This document shows positions 1 to 11,337 of a stretch of 64,000 nucleotides of DNA, piece by piece. Location: positions 32,766,440-32,830,439 of the forward strand of contig OX485807.1 of the NCBI GenBank assembly GCA_950295325.1, given 5' to 3'. The DNA is from Polytrichum commune (lineage: Eukaryota > Streptophyta > Polytrichopsida > Polytrichales > Polytrichaceae). Position 1 is the first letter of the stretch, and each line of letters begins with the position of its first letter. The notes beneath the pieces were generated by a model. The model was given only the letters and a program-made list of their open reading frames with translations. It did not search any database and had not been told where the DNA came from. Made by a program: the position numbers and the translations under genes.

Positions 1-3000
1 TTTGAAGGTTACATTTAAAAAAAATTGTGAGGGCATTGAATTTATATTTCGAAAATCATAGTTTTCGAATGGGCTACGACGAACGTTGGTTGTCGACAAA
101 ATCTGAGTAGACGAATGATCTTTGTTTATATTTTTGGCCTTATGTGCTTAGGATCAAATTATTTAGTTGGATTATATTTCATGTGTTACTTCTCAAAATC
201 ATACAAACTAGTTCTTTAGGTTGAATTTTAACCTTATATGTGTCTTCTATCTGTTGAGACTGGTCTATCTATGAATGGGTATGAATTGCATAGGAAATAT
301 TTATGTAAACATATGAATGTGGCGAGTCTGTGAGGGGATTGGTGGCGCAATGATACTTCTAGTTTGTTTTCACATGAAATACCACAATGCCCATATCATG
401 GGATCTCATGTGCTTCAAGCTGTGGTTGTAGCATTTAGTTTTATTTTCATGTGATGCATAAATATGTCTTCATTTATGTCCTCGAGTCTGAGAATATTGG
501 TATAATAGTGGTCAAGTTCTTAACATGTTTTTCTACAAAAGCTAAGGAGAATCGAAAGGTGCTACATGTGAATGATCCTGAAGTCGGGTATCGCTAGAAG
601 GAATATACTGCACGGCGCCCAATTGTAGTTGTGGGAAAAAACAAACCATTGATATGATTCATGCATTAGTACTTAGGCATATAGATTACAAAAGCATTAT
701 AATAAGCTTGCAACAATTTTGCATCAGTTTCTCGAAATCAAATAAACTATTCCATTGATTTATATACATGGCTTTATAGTTAAATTGTATTTAAAAAAGA
801 AAGTAAATAAATTAAATTTCTACCATCAACATTCCACGTTCTTTACGATGCAATTGTGGATGAAATATAATTTACATAGTAGAAAAAGTCACATAGAATG
901 TGGTAGGCATTTGTTGGTAACTCACTTCAAAAACAACACCAATTTTAAATTCCTAAAGTTTAAATACTAGTGAAATAGTTACTAAAAACCCCTACACATG
1001 CATATATTTTGAATTTAATTTCATAATGACCGCTTAATGTTATAAGATTGACAATGAAGAGCATGAATTATAAACATATAATATTGTAATTATGGATGCA
1101 ATGTTGTGGAAATATGAGAAACAAACACGTACTATCAGTAAAAAAAACTTGTTACTAAAAAATTCACAATCAACTTATAATTTATTTGATGTCTGAAATG
1201 CAAATGAGTTCAAGTTGTAGACATAATGAAATCAATATAAAAATTTTATGTTCTTCCTCTAATGTAGAGGTATCTTTGCAACATTTGTAAAGCGTTACTA
1301 ACGCATTTCAAACATATTGCTAACCCGTTGCAAAACCAATATAAAAGTGGGCACGATATGCATATTCTTTTCTCTATTAGCAACAATTTTTAAACATAGG
1401 CACAACACATTTTAAACGCCACTTTTACTTACGGTATATAAACAAACTAATAACATACTTGTAACAAGTTTGCAACGCTTTTGAGAACTTGAAACCAAAA
1501 TTGGTATTTCCAACACCCACAAAATTGTTGCGAAAATGTTGCAAGATTGTTACAATTACGTTGTAAAGTATACTTCTAGGTACTAGTGCCAGGAGCATGG
1601 AAAAGGGGAAGTGCTCTCTTTCTTCAGGTTGGGTTCAACTAGGGACAAAAAGGAAATCTTATTTACACTCCTGTAGCTCTCCACAATCCACATACAATAC
1701 GCCATACAATATGCTTAATATGTAATGAAGCTTACGTGGTGTTGTAGACTTCTGAGCACATACAATATATAACACAAAGGTCGAGGATGACTACACCTGT
1801 CTAGGGGGATGAAACAAGCCGCCTAAAGCAATTGATGATGCATGCTAATTCCATGAACTCTACCACTGCTCAATTAGTGATGTGGCACTGATTGGGAGAG
1901 CTTGTTGTGTCCACTACAAGTGTTGGTTGTTCTTTTTGAGGAGTTCATGACTGCAGCAGTCGACACTATTTTTGGAGAGTGTCACGGAGCATTTAGGAGA
2001 ACAGAGGAGATTATTGAAATGATTTTTAAAAAGGTTCACTCTGGTTGTTGTGGTCCTCTTCGTCTCTAAGAAAATTGCAATATTTCTGTGGCGCGGTTGC
2101 AATCACTTGACATAGATGCACTTTCCAGAAGAGGAACTAAGTGCAATTGGAGAGTCTGGAGGGTTTAGAGTGTAGGGATTCACTGAAGCAGGATGTTCGT
2201 CACGAAGTGGTTGAAGTCGTGTGAGAATCTTCCTATCTGAATCTCTACATACGGCAAGAATTTCTGAGGGGTAATAGAAGTTGTCAAACAAAATGGAGTC
2301 AAATGACTTCGATAGCACCGTTCAATTTTGTTTCAACAAGGTGAGCGCATGTTGTTCTTATTAGTGTTCCAATTCTTCGCAAAAGATTCAGCTTGTTATC
2401 CTCTATTTGGCAAATCAAACTTGCAAGCGTCATGACGCTTCTCTATCTTTTCTCAATTCCTATACATCTGTTGGAATTACGTCAACGCCAGTGCTTTTGT
2501 GTAGTGTGGATGTTGTGTCTTGTGAGAATCATACAATACGGTCACGATCGACCAACGCACAGTACTCCTAATATATTTTAACACAGTATCACATCTACAT
2601 CCCCATTTTGGTGAGATTCTCGTGATGTGTACAGTCTATCTCCACAACGTCCAACATTTCCCAAAGATTTGAAGTTTTTCAACAGTCAGCTGCATGGGTT
2701 TTGAATGATATTCACGTCAAGGACCATTTTTTGTATCATCGATCCAGTTAAAGTGAATTCAACATCTTTGCACGCTCTGTCCTCTCAAGATTGATCTTGT
2801 GTACATTTCTCAGAGCAGGGGGCGTGATGGCGTGTCAACTGGCAACCATTGCGCCAAACCGTGTAATGTCTTGTGTTGCCCGTGGGTTTATATAAGATTC
2901 TCAAGTGCACGCTCATTGAGTGTCACATGAGTTGCTTCAAAGTGTGAGCGTTGTGCCTCAACATCTTGAAAAACTTCCACCCAAGAGCCTCGATAAGTAC

Positions 3001-3469
3001 TCGTATTGTTGGTGTCTGTGAGCCCAAAATGGTGCCCACATGTGGTGATTAACTCTTCGAAACCAATTTTAGTTTGACTTTGATGTGTTATGATTATTCA
3101 CAAAACATAAAAAGAGTGAAGTAGGGTGTGGATTTAAGTTTAGGCATTAGGTGGTGTTGTGTGATTATTCCAAGGTTTGATTTCAATAAGAGAGTGCCTT
3201 GATTATGTGAGTAGGGGGGTAAGGTGAGGCAAGGTGAGCTCCACGGGTAAATGCCCACTTTTGGATCCACCTTGTTGGTTTAGGAATGAGAAGGGTTTGT
3301 GGATGGGGTTTAGTCCCTACTTTGGAGGAGAGGGTTAAAGGATTGTGATTGGAGGTGCTAATCCTCTCACCCTATCCTCACCCCTCTCCCCCTCTCTCCC
3401 TCCTTGCTACTTAAGGTGGTTCTCTCTCATTTTTTTTCTCTCTCTCTCAAGTTCCCTCAATGGAGATGA
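1..3469. other. Intergenic DNA without a recognisable gene
   Basis: AT-rich sequence with only short open frames, none of which resembles a protein family I know. Between about 1260 and 1570 the words GTTGCAA and TTGCAAC recur, which suggests an old repeat, but I could not define its ends. From about 3360 to 3460 a pyrimidine-rich CT stretch leads into the tandem arrays. Confidence 0.6.
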
Positions 3470-3607
3470 GCTCTTGGAGCTTGGGTCCACATGTGTAGAT
3501 TAGTTAATGTTATAGGCTCTTGGAGCTTGGGTCCACGTGTGTGGATTAGTTAATGTTATAGGCTCTTGGAGCTTAAGTCCACGTGTGTGGATTAGTTAGT
3601 GATGTTA
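3470..3607. repeat. 46-bp tandem repeat, three copies
   Basis: Three consecutive copies begin at 3470, 3516 and 3562 with GCTCTTGGAGCTT and each contains GGATTAGTTA or AGATTAGTTA. The spacing is exactly 46 bp, so it is not a codon-based repeat. It lies just before the 32-bp minisatellite. Confidence 0.9.
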
Positions 3608-3756
3608 GGTAATTAGTTAACTTATTAGCCGAAGAATAAAAGAGTTAGCAATTGTCCGATTAAGCATCTTGAGGGATTACATTTAAGAGTGTAGCTAAAG
3701 GCTCGCATGTGGGCCTTTGAGCAATTAGTTGCTTAGGGGTTATGGTGAAATTTAGT

Positions 3757-4188
3757 GAGGTGGCTAAGCGACTGCTGGACCTTGGACGAGGTGGCTAGGC
3801 CGACTGCTAGACCTTGGACGAGGTGGCTAAGCCGACTGCTGGACCTGGGACGAGGTGGCTAAGCCGACTGCTGGACCTTGGACGAGGTGGCTAAGCCAAC
3901 TGCTGGACCCTGTGACGAGGTGGCTAGGCCGACTGCTGGACCTTGGATGAGATGCCTAAGCCAACTGTTGGACCTTGGACGAGGTGGCTAAGCAACTGCT
4001 GGACCTGGGACGAGGTGGCTAAGCCAACTGCTGGACCCTGTGACGAGGTGGCTAGGCCGACTGCTGGACCTTGGACGAGGTGGCTAAGCCAACTGCTGGA
4101 CCTTGGACGAGGTGGCTAAGCTGACTGCTGGACCCTGGGACGAGGTGGCTAAGCCGACTGCTGGACCCTGGGACGAGGTGGCTAAGCC
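3757..4188. repeat. Minisatellite of about 32 bp, 13.4 copies
   Basis: Units of 31-33 bp all begin GAGGTGGCTAAGCC or a near variant and continue with GACTGCTGGACC. Variation in unit length breaks any reading frame, so the array is non-coding. Variants are not random: a unit ending CCCTGTGAC followed by one with GGCTAGGCC occurs at units 5-6 and again at 9-10, pointing to duplication of a block of four units (about 128 bp). Confidence 0.93.
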
Positions 4189-4470
4189 TCAGAGTTGCCC
4201 GGAAAAGGATTGATGTGAGAAGCATTAGTTTATCTACACATCAACTTAACCTAGAAGCTAGTCAAGGCTAGTCCTAAACAACCTTACATTAGTACTTCTA
4301 TAAACCATTACATTAGGCGTTTAGATTTTGTAGTGCAAGCCAAGTAGTTAAAGCATTAGTTTATCTAGAATTCCGTGTGGCCTCAAAGGCAATTGTACTT
4401 GTGATCAACCATTGAGGGAGTGTTTTTTAACACTTATGTCCTTTTTGGGAGATTCAATCGCTTATAAGAA

Positions 4471-4626
4471 ATGGATAAAATGGAGGACTCTAGCAAGGGC
4501 AAGGTGAAGGAAAGGATAATCAAAGGCCAAAGGAGAATATCCTTGAGAGTTTGTGTTGCCAAGGCCGCCGGTTGGACCCTAGAAAAGGCCAACGCGACTA
4601 CGAGCCAAGAGGCTACTTCTAAATAA
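4471..4626 (+). CDS. Short ORF of 51 codons, unknown
   Basis: An ATG-initiated frame rich in Lys, Arg, Ala and Thr runs to a TAA 282 bp after the minisatellite ends. I recognise no domain. Base use looks somewhat coding-like (many G-ending codons), but length alone gives no support. It may belong to a transcript or decayed element that includes the CT-rich leader and the tandem arrays upstream. It may equally be chance. Confidence 0.12.
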   Translation: MDKMEDSSKGKVKERIIKGQRRISLRVCVAKAAGWTLEKANATTSQEATSK

Positions 4627-5027
4627 ACAAAGTAATTCAAAATGACATGAATGCTTAATAATGTGAAGAGATCAATTTCCACGCTACATACACTACATGT
4701 GATTCTCAAGACCATCACCCGGACTAGGACGCTTAAGGGTGGTGGGTTTGGCCTCACAGTGTCATGTGGGATTATATGTATTTTTAATACTTGTGATCAT
4801 AGGGATGAATGAGGAACCAATCGATAGTCTATGTCGCTTTGTTCAAGTAACGTGCAGTGCAAAGAATATGGAATTATGCATCTATTGATTTAAGAGGACT
4901 AGCGAAATGCCTAGTCCTGTGAAGAATCTGTGGTCATTGTCGAACATTCACATTTTTTATTTCAATACTCATGTAACAGTTGTTGTAAAACGAGAGGCGA
5001 ACATGGGGATGTTTTTTTGTAATCTTA

Positions 5028-5529
5028 GGGGCGGTTTACACTATGGACCAAGAGCCATGACCATGAAATTCTAAAATCTGTGATTGGAGAGTAAAGTGCT
5101 CTTGGTCCCATTTGGCTTTACACTACCTTGAAAAAAGGAGAATGACCACTAACCTTGAGGTCCCCAAAAACTACTAAAATCTGCCATTTGGATAATGTGC
5201 CATGGTCCAACGGGTTTTCCGTTGAGGCGAGGCAAAATGCTCGACTCAACGGAAATCAAGGGAGCCGTAAGGCTGAAAATCAGCCATTGGCCGAATTTTG
5301 TTTTTAATATTTTTTTTCCCGATTTTTTTTTTGACGTTACTGTATTTATATTAAAAAAATCAGCCCAAAGTTGTCCCGGTCCAAATCCATTTTACACTAC
5401 AAGAGTGACCAAGCCACTCAAAAATCCAATTTTTTTTTTCATGGTCATGGCTCTTGGCCAAGAGCTATGACCATGAAAATGATTTAATTTTCTTGGTCAT
5501 GGCTCTTGGTCCATAGTGTAAACCGCCCC
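5028..5529. mobile_element. Tourist-like MITE (PIF/Harbinger type), family B
   Basis: A 502-bp element flanked by TTA on both sides (5025-5027 and 5530-5532). The terminal inverted repeats start GGGGCGGTTTACACTATGGA and match for about 37 bp. The inner part of the repeat contains the phrase for CCAAGAGCCATGACC, which also appears near one end of the family A elements further along the window, so B and A are probably related. There is no transposase. A small internal palindrome lies around 5430-5480. Confidence 0.88.
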
Positions 5530-6068
5530 TTAACATACACAAGAAGATGGTGATGACACAGATATATTTCACAAGACAGATTACAATCACAATAAGCATT
5601 GTAATGCTCTTCTCAACTCTTACTTGTAGTGACTGTCAATGCTAATGTACCTTTTGGAATCTTCTAGTATCATCTTTTCTCAATTTATCAACTACCTACT
5701 AATGCGACAACTAGTTACTAACCCTAACCTGAAACTAACTAAACAGCTAATGACTAACTAATCCAAAATGTTTGATTGTTCAGATTGAATGTGGGAAATA
5801 TTAGGGAATATTCTATGGAATTTTGTTAGTCCCACATAACACTATAATGGATCTGAATAATGTTATGAGAACATGTGATTAACAAGAATGCTGAGGTAAT
5901 TATAGTTTGCGCTATAGAAGGAAGTGCCACCTAGGCGGGTGTTATTCTACAAGTTTTGGTTTTTGGAAAAGTATCATAGTAGTAGATCCTACAGTATTAA
6001 CTTCCACAGCAAAAGATACTACTAGTATAACTTCCAAGCTCAAGTGAAATTAAGGTAGATGATCACTA

Positions 6069-6340
6069 CACCATTTATGGTATTTAGTGTCACGTACACT
6101 ATATGCAAAGGGCCTAAACTAGATGCCTAGAGGTCTCAAAGTGCCACGCTTGCTAATTGCCAATATGATTCCATTTGTCAACATAAGTATCTTCTTTAAG
6201 TGAGATAATATCAATAATATGACATTTAGAGTAGCACATTAGGATACGATAGATGATAGTCTTGCGTTTTAGTATGTAAGAGGATGATATTTTTTGAGCA
6301 TACTAATGGCAAGTGTCATGTGTTGGAGAATCCACTAATA
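6069..6340 (+). mobile_element. Family K repeat, one terminus (TA-flanked)
   Basis: Begins after TA with CACCATTTATGGTATTTAGT, the terminal motif of a dispersed family seen again at 10.3, 29.3, 32.7, 38.3 and 43.7-44.75 kb. The following 120 bp (around GCCTAAACTAGATGCCTAGA) match the copies at 10.3, 29.3 and 44.7 kb. I did not find the opposite end, so this copy is truncated or diverged. A second terminus-like motif is at 6876-6900. Confidence 0.65.
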
Positions 6341-7129
6341 TCACCTTCAAAGACACACTAGGAGATCTCTTGATGTCATACCCAATGAAAATTCAAATGA
6401 ATAAAACTACAATATGACCCGTAAAGGATGCAGTGATTGGTCATATAGGTCACGTTTCACACCACTTGGGATCACTTTTGTATGTCATTATGCTATCCAT
6501 TTTGTGTGCATTCATATGTAGAGTAAATCATTTTGATTCTCCAATTAGAGAGACTCTACTATACAAGTAGGAGATTTGACTTAATTGCCTGGTTGAAAAA
6601 ATGTAACTAATTAATCAAAAGAAATCAAATTACAAAACAACTTGCATTCCTCATCGTTTCTCTACTCTATCTCTAAAAAATATTGCACAAATTCCAAGCC
6701 ACTCTTTCATGCCGAATCAGCCTATTTTCACAGCTTTACGTTTTCCTACCTTATGGTCAGGGTTGCATTTGCAAATTGGTTAATTGTGTGTCTTCAATAC
6801 TTCACAAACTGCGGACACCAATGATCCATTTAATGGTTCCATCCTCTCTGGATGGGTATGTGGAGAACTCTAGTTATGGTATTTAGTGTCACTTGCTACA
6901 CTATTAATGGTATTAAGGTGCCACTAAATAGCATGAAATAGGTTTACTATCCTTCTACTGTGACTATACTATGGTCATCAAGCACCAATCGCTTTGGTCC
7001 TCATGATACGGTTTTGAAGGCCCTTACTTATGTGCCTCTAAACTCCAAAATGCCAAACTCCAAAACGAAATAGCAAATGCTCTTGCATGCAATGGTGCCC
7101 TTAAAGGACCCATTACTCTAGTCCCCCCA
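6341..7129. other. No gene seen
   Basis: AT-rich sequence. Two overlapping short frames at 6642-6886 have no recognisable product. A family-K-like terminal motif occurs near 6876. Confidence 0.5.
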
Positions 7130-7480
7130 CATATATGTAGCACACACCATCCCTTATAGACTAGTCAAACCTCCCGTATTAACAAACCTCATAGACATCA
7201 TCAAAAATTCACAATTCTTCATCCAAGAAGAGCACATGAGACTTACAGTCAATAACGCTCACAAATTCAAATATTTAGGATAGTGGGTAAATAATAATCA
7301 AATTAACCAAAAATTAACCAAGCATTTTTGGAAATTTGCAACCACCATGGATGCCCAAATATTACAAACACTAATATTTGTGTATACATGCAACACCTCA
7401 AAATGTGCCATACGCACCAATAATATAGAGACATTGAAAGCCTACATATATTCAAATCCTCAATCAAAAAGGACATGAAA
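7130..7480 (+). pseudogene. Possible non-LTR reverse transcriptase fragment
   Basis: In one plus-strand frame the peptide NNAHKFKYLG is followed by an in-frame stop and then further residues rich in Asn, Thr and Lys. FKYLG after a loop is typical of the region downstream of the catalytic core in LINE reverse transcriptases. Nothing upstream shows the catalytic YADD motif, and stops interrupt the frame. This is a weak call from one motif. Confidence 0.28.
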
Positions 7481-9350
7481 AACGTACATCAAATCGCCAT
7501 AAAATACATCACTGACCTCTTTTTGAACAAACAACCACTAGTACTTTTTCCGTAGGTGAACATGATTACATAAGTTTACTATATATTAACTAGGGCCCAC
7601 TAACCGCAAGGTAGGCAGTTCACCCTATTAGGGGACTTTTGGACAAGGCATGGCCACTAGCTCAAATTCAAGTTTGCTTTTCTTGTTTTTTCTAGTTTGT
7701 GCCTCTAAAGTCATTTTTGTCATGGTAGAATACTTTTGAACCGGATTGACCTTGAAGGACATGGGTCTCAATACATTCAAGTATATACACAATTTACACA
7801 TGCTTTTTCAAGTTCATAAATCACATTTTATATATTTATGTGTTTGAAACTATATAATGTAAATTGTCTTATGTCAAGGAGATAAGGTCATTTTTTTACA
7901 TGATTAGCTAAAAGTGAATGTATGTAGCTCAAACATACGCTTTTTGGTTGGAGAGTCTCACCCCCAAAAGGGGGAAAGTAACGTGGAAGGCAAGAGGCTT
8001 TTCATCCATGTTGGCTCCATCTTGAGCCAATGTTTGTATCTATTTATCTGCTTGGAGAGGCCTAATATGGGCGGACATTAAACCTCCCCTTACGAGCTTT
8101 TCGGGGGAGGTAGATACTGGCAGGGGCAGCTGCCCCATAAAGAAATCGACATTCTCTGGACCCAACCAAAAACTTCTACCCGCCCCACCCGACTTCGAAA
8201 AAACCATTGACCTTGCATTCTTGAAGGCACTTCATCTTCAACGTTCAAAATCTAATATATATGTAAACTTTCATTGAGTAGTAAATAAACAATTGACTGG
8301 GATTTCATTTTCGAAGTGAAACCGTCAATAAAGCATGTAATTAACTTGGAAGTCAAAAATATTACAAAACCCTCATTAGCACTGGGGTTATAAATCTTGT
8401 GACTTACCATTAAAAGGGTCTTCGTCATTAAAAAATGGAACTAAAATGAAGGTTTATTTTTAGTATGTTTACTTCTATAATAGTTTAGTTAATACCTTCT
8501 ACTTTCACAAAGTATTTATACACTTTTCAACTAATTGAGTGTGATTGAATGTAATTAAGTCTAAATAACCGTATTGGAAGGTAATTGAGCGCAACCTTGC
8601 ATGATTGTATAAGACGCATTGTGGGAAGGTACCTCCTCGAGGGCCATTGAACTATCTGAGTGAGTTGTGTCATGCTATGTGGGTGACAATGTGTGGTGGG
8701 AGTTGGCTACATGGCTTGCATCTAAATCCGCAAGTTGTGTTCCTTGGGCAACGGAAGTCTAACCCTTTTGCTCTTCTCCACCCTCACCCATTGTGGCAAC
8801 GGATTTAGGAGCAATGGCTTCTTGTGCTTGTGACCTGCTCAAGGAAAATCCTGCACTTGCTCTTGTCTTTGTGGCCGCAACCTCCTCTGGCATGCCTCCT
8901 CCAACGTGGCATGTTGTTGCCTTGATATTGCCTACATCATCCTTGGTAGTTGGGGTGTTCATTCCTTCACATGTGGTTGTCTCCCTATTGTTTCCCTCGT
9001 TATTTCGGGGTTTAGTGTAGCTATAGCTACTAGATCCTTAGGTTGGTGTGCCTCCTTGGACCTCTTGCCCTTGAAGTGCATCGTATCGTGACCAAGACAA
9101 CTAGGCCTTGCCTCTTGCCCACGTCCAACATCCAACTCCACTCGTTATGCACCTTTCTATTTATGTGTTCCGTGGGAGCCACAACCCTAGTTTCATTGTT
9201 GCTACCACCTTGTCTTTTCAATAATGTTGCCCAGAAGGCATCTTTCCACCGCTCTTCTACTTCCTCATCAAACATGTTCCTTGTTGTTCTCTTGCTTCTA
9301 ACTTGTTGAAATCCTTCTTGATCTACCGCAATTCGTTTGTTTTTTTCTAG
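7481..9350. other. No intact gene; probable LINE remains towards the right
   Basis: 7.5-8.6 kb shows nothing recognisable. From 8.6 to 9.35 kb base composition becomes more GC-rich and overlapping frames are open on both strands. Given the gag-like relic just to the right on the minus strand, this part is probably the downstream, frameshifted end of the same LINE copy, but I see no diagnostic motif in it. Confidence 0.4.
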
Positions 9351-9990
9351 TTAGTGTGTGTGATGTGCATGACCGGCCTTTCTTGGTCCTTTATACATTT
9401 GTCTTGGAAAGCCCTTGCAATCCTTTACCATATGTTTCGGACTAAAGCATGCTCGACATCTAGAGGGCAAATTGTCATAATCTATCATCACATTTTGGGT
9501 TGGGAGAATGCCTTCCAAAGTACTTAAGGCAATGCTAGTAACCCAAAGCTCCTTAACTTTGAGATTAACACAAAATCTCGGGTCCTTTGTTATCGTATTT
9601 GAGTTGTTTATGCCAGTGGCCTCACCTAGAGATTTTGCAATGTCTAAGGCATGATCATCATGTTCATATGACAAGTTTCATAATGTAACCCATGTGGGAA
9701 ATGCTAAATTGATTGGGTTATTATTCAAGTTAAAACCATGAGCCCAACTTGGTAACATACATGTTCCCCACTTGGTCTTAAAAGGAGATAACATGTGTGC
9801 TTTGTGGATCACTAACATTTCTCTCAAAATTTGATGGGGAGATCTCACCCTTTTGTGCCCAAAGGAAATTGAGGCCTTCCTCAAATGTACGTTGGCTTGC
9901 CTCTACCATGACCTCAATGACAGCATCCACCATCTCCACATCATGTTTCAATGCTTCCCCTAAGATCCAACCGCCTTTTTCTTCTAGCAT
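9351..9990 (-). pseudogene. Broken LINE ORF1 (DUF4283 / CCHC zinc-knuckle type)
   Basis: Read on the minus strand, the frame ending at 9351 carries a CCHC zinc knuckle, CRACFSPKHMVKDC, in the C-x2-C-x4-H-x4-C spacing. It is preceded by a region with the layout of plant LINE ORF1 proteins (a Trp-rich segment, PTWVTL, then a helical stretch and FCVNLKV). A TGA interrupts the frame right after PTWVTL, where a Trp codon would be expected, and the segment upstream (9778-9990) is in another frame. So the copy is dead. Such proteins bind the RNA of the element. No adjoining reverse transcriptase was identified in this copy. Confidence 0.6.
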
Positions 9991-11337
9991 GGGGTCAAAA
10001 CGGATGCCCCCTCCCCCCCTATCTCACTTTCTCCGCAAATGACTCCATCTAAGCTTTCTAGATCGATGCAGAGATCTGGATAACCCTCTTTGCCTAGTAG
10101 CCTTGTTTCCCAAGATCCAGATTTGTAATCCTCTTTTGATCTCTAACCTCTCCTCTTCGGTATGTGTGCACTAAGTCTACACTACCCAACACACAGTAAT
10201 CTTGAGCAGATCTAAGTAGATCTGCGATTTCACGTCAATAAGGCACGGATCTCAAGGTGTTTGTGATCAAAGCAAAGGTTCCGCCTCTTCAGAGGCTGAG
10301 CCACCTCCTTAACCTCTCAGCACCAAATTCCGGAAAACGTCCCGTATGGTACTTAGTGCCACATAAACTATTTGTGAAGGGCCTAAACTAGATGCCTAGA
10401 GGTCTAGAAGTGTCACGTCTGCTTATGGACAACATGACACACACATGCAACAGACCGTTTCCCTGAGTTAGTACAAAACAGAATGCTCCTTTGCTGTGGG
10501 GTAGCAGAATACAGAATTTGGTTCACAAAGCAGAACAAGGGAGCCATGTTGAGTCAAAAGCTCTCAAAAGTTTGCAACAACACTCGCATTGATCTTTTCT
10601 ATGTTGTCTCCACTCCCTGCTCACCTAGCTCACGAGACGAGCAATCACAAAAGAAGAGCACTCTGGGTTCAACAGAAACTCCAGAGATATCTAAGTCCAC
10701 GAAATGATCAAATGTTTCAGAAGGCGAAGGTGTATGAATAATAGAAAAAGGTGAGCTGAAAACAACAATCTACAGCTCTTACACACAAACAGCAGGCAAA
10801 AATAGGAGACTGCTGTTACTAACCAGTCTGATGTTGTGGTCTGCCTCACCTTGAGGTTCAAACACCTGCAGACATATAGACAGGCACAGAGAAATCTGCG
10901 GTTCACTGTGCTCAATGGATTGCTATTACACGCATTCCCCCACGAATTGCACAAGTTTGCTGGGTTAGGCCAGGAGAAACCTGGAAAATATATGGCTCTA
11001 AAAAACATCGAAATCCTTGTCTTCTCGCACTGGCAGGGCAGCCAGTCTCTTCAATTCTGCCTTGGAAAGCAGGCCAAAATGAGGAAGGAACACCTGACAG
11101 ACAGAAAGTATGCGAGTCCTTTGCTTCATGTCAACAAGGACAGGAGTTCATGCTGTTGTTTGCTCCTACATACTGATAGAGTCACCCAAATTGTTTTTTG
11201 CGCTATTGAACACTCTGAAGTCTGTTGTGAAATTTAGTGTTATCATCTACATACATTTCCAAGTCTTTTGAACACATGGTCATAGATATTGAACAAAGTT
11301 GGGAAGCCTACACCCAACCAACCAACAAGGACTGCTA
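9991..11337. other. Gene-free stretch and phytochrome 3' flank
   Basis: A partial family K terminus is at about 10345-10440 (TATGGTACTTAGTGCCAC, then GGGCCTAAACTAGATGCCTA). Frames of 75-133 codons at 10483-11237 lack recognisable similarity. The part nearest 11337 should include the 3' untranslated region of the phytochrome gene. I cannot place a poly(A) site with confidence. Confidence 0.5.

Noticed and set aside
3757-4188. The regular 32-bp array as a possible CRISPR
   Set aside because: Units are head-to-tail with no unique spacers, in a plant nuclear context. It is a minisatellite.
4434-4757. 107-codon hydrophobic minus-strand frame
   Set aside because: The Leu/Val-rich translation mirrors the opposite strand's composition. 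No membrane protein family is recognised and the frame lacks context.
10836-11237. 133-codon plus-strand frame and an opposing 105-codon frame next to the phytochrome 3' end
   Set aside because: Opposing frames over the same DNA with no similarity, probably the phytochrome 3' region.
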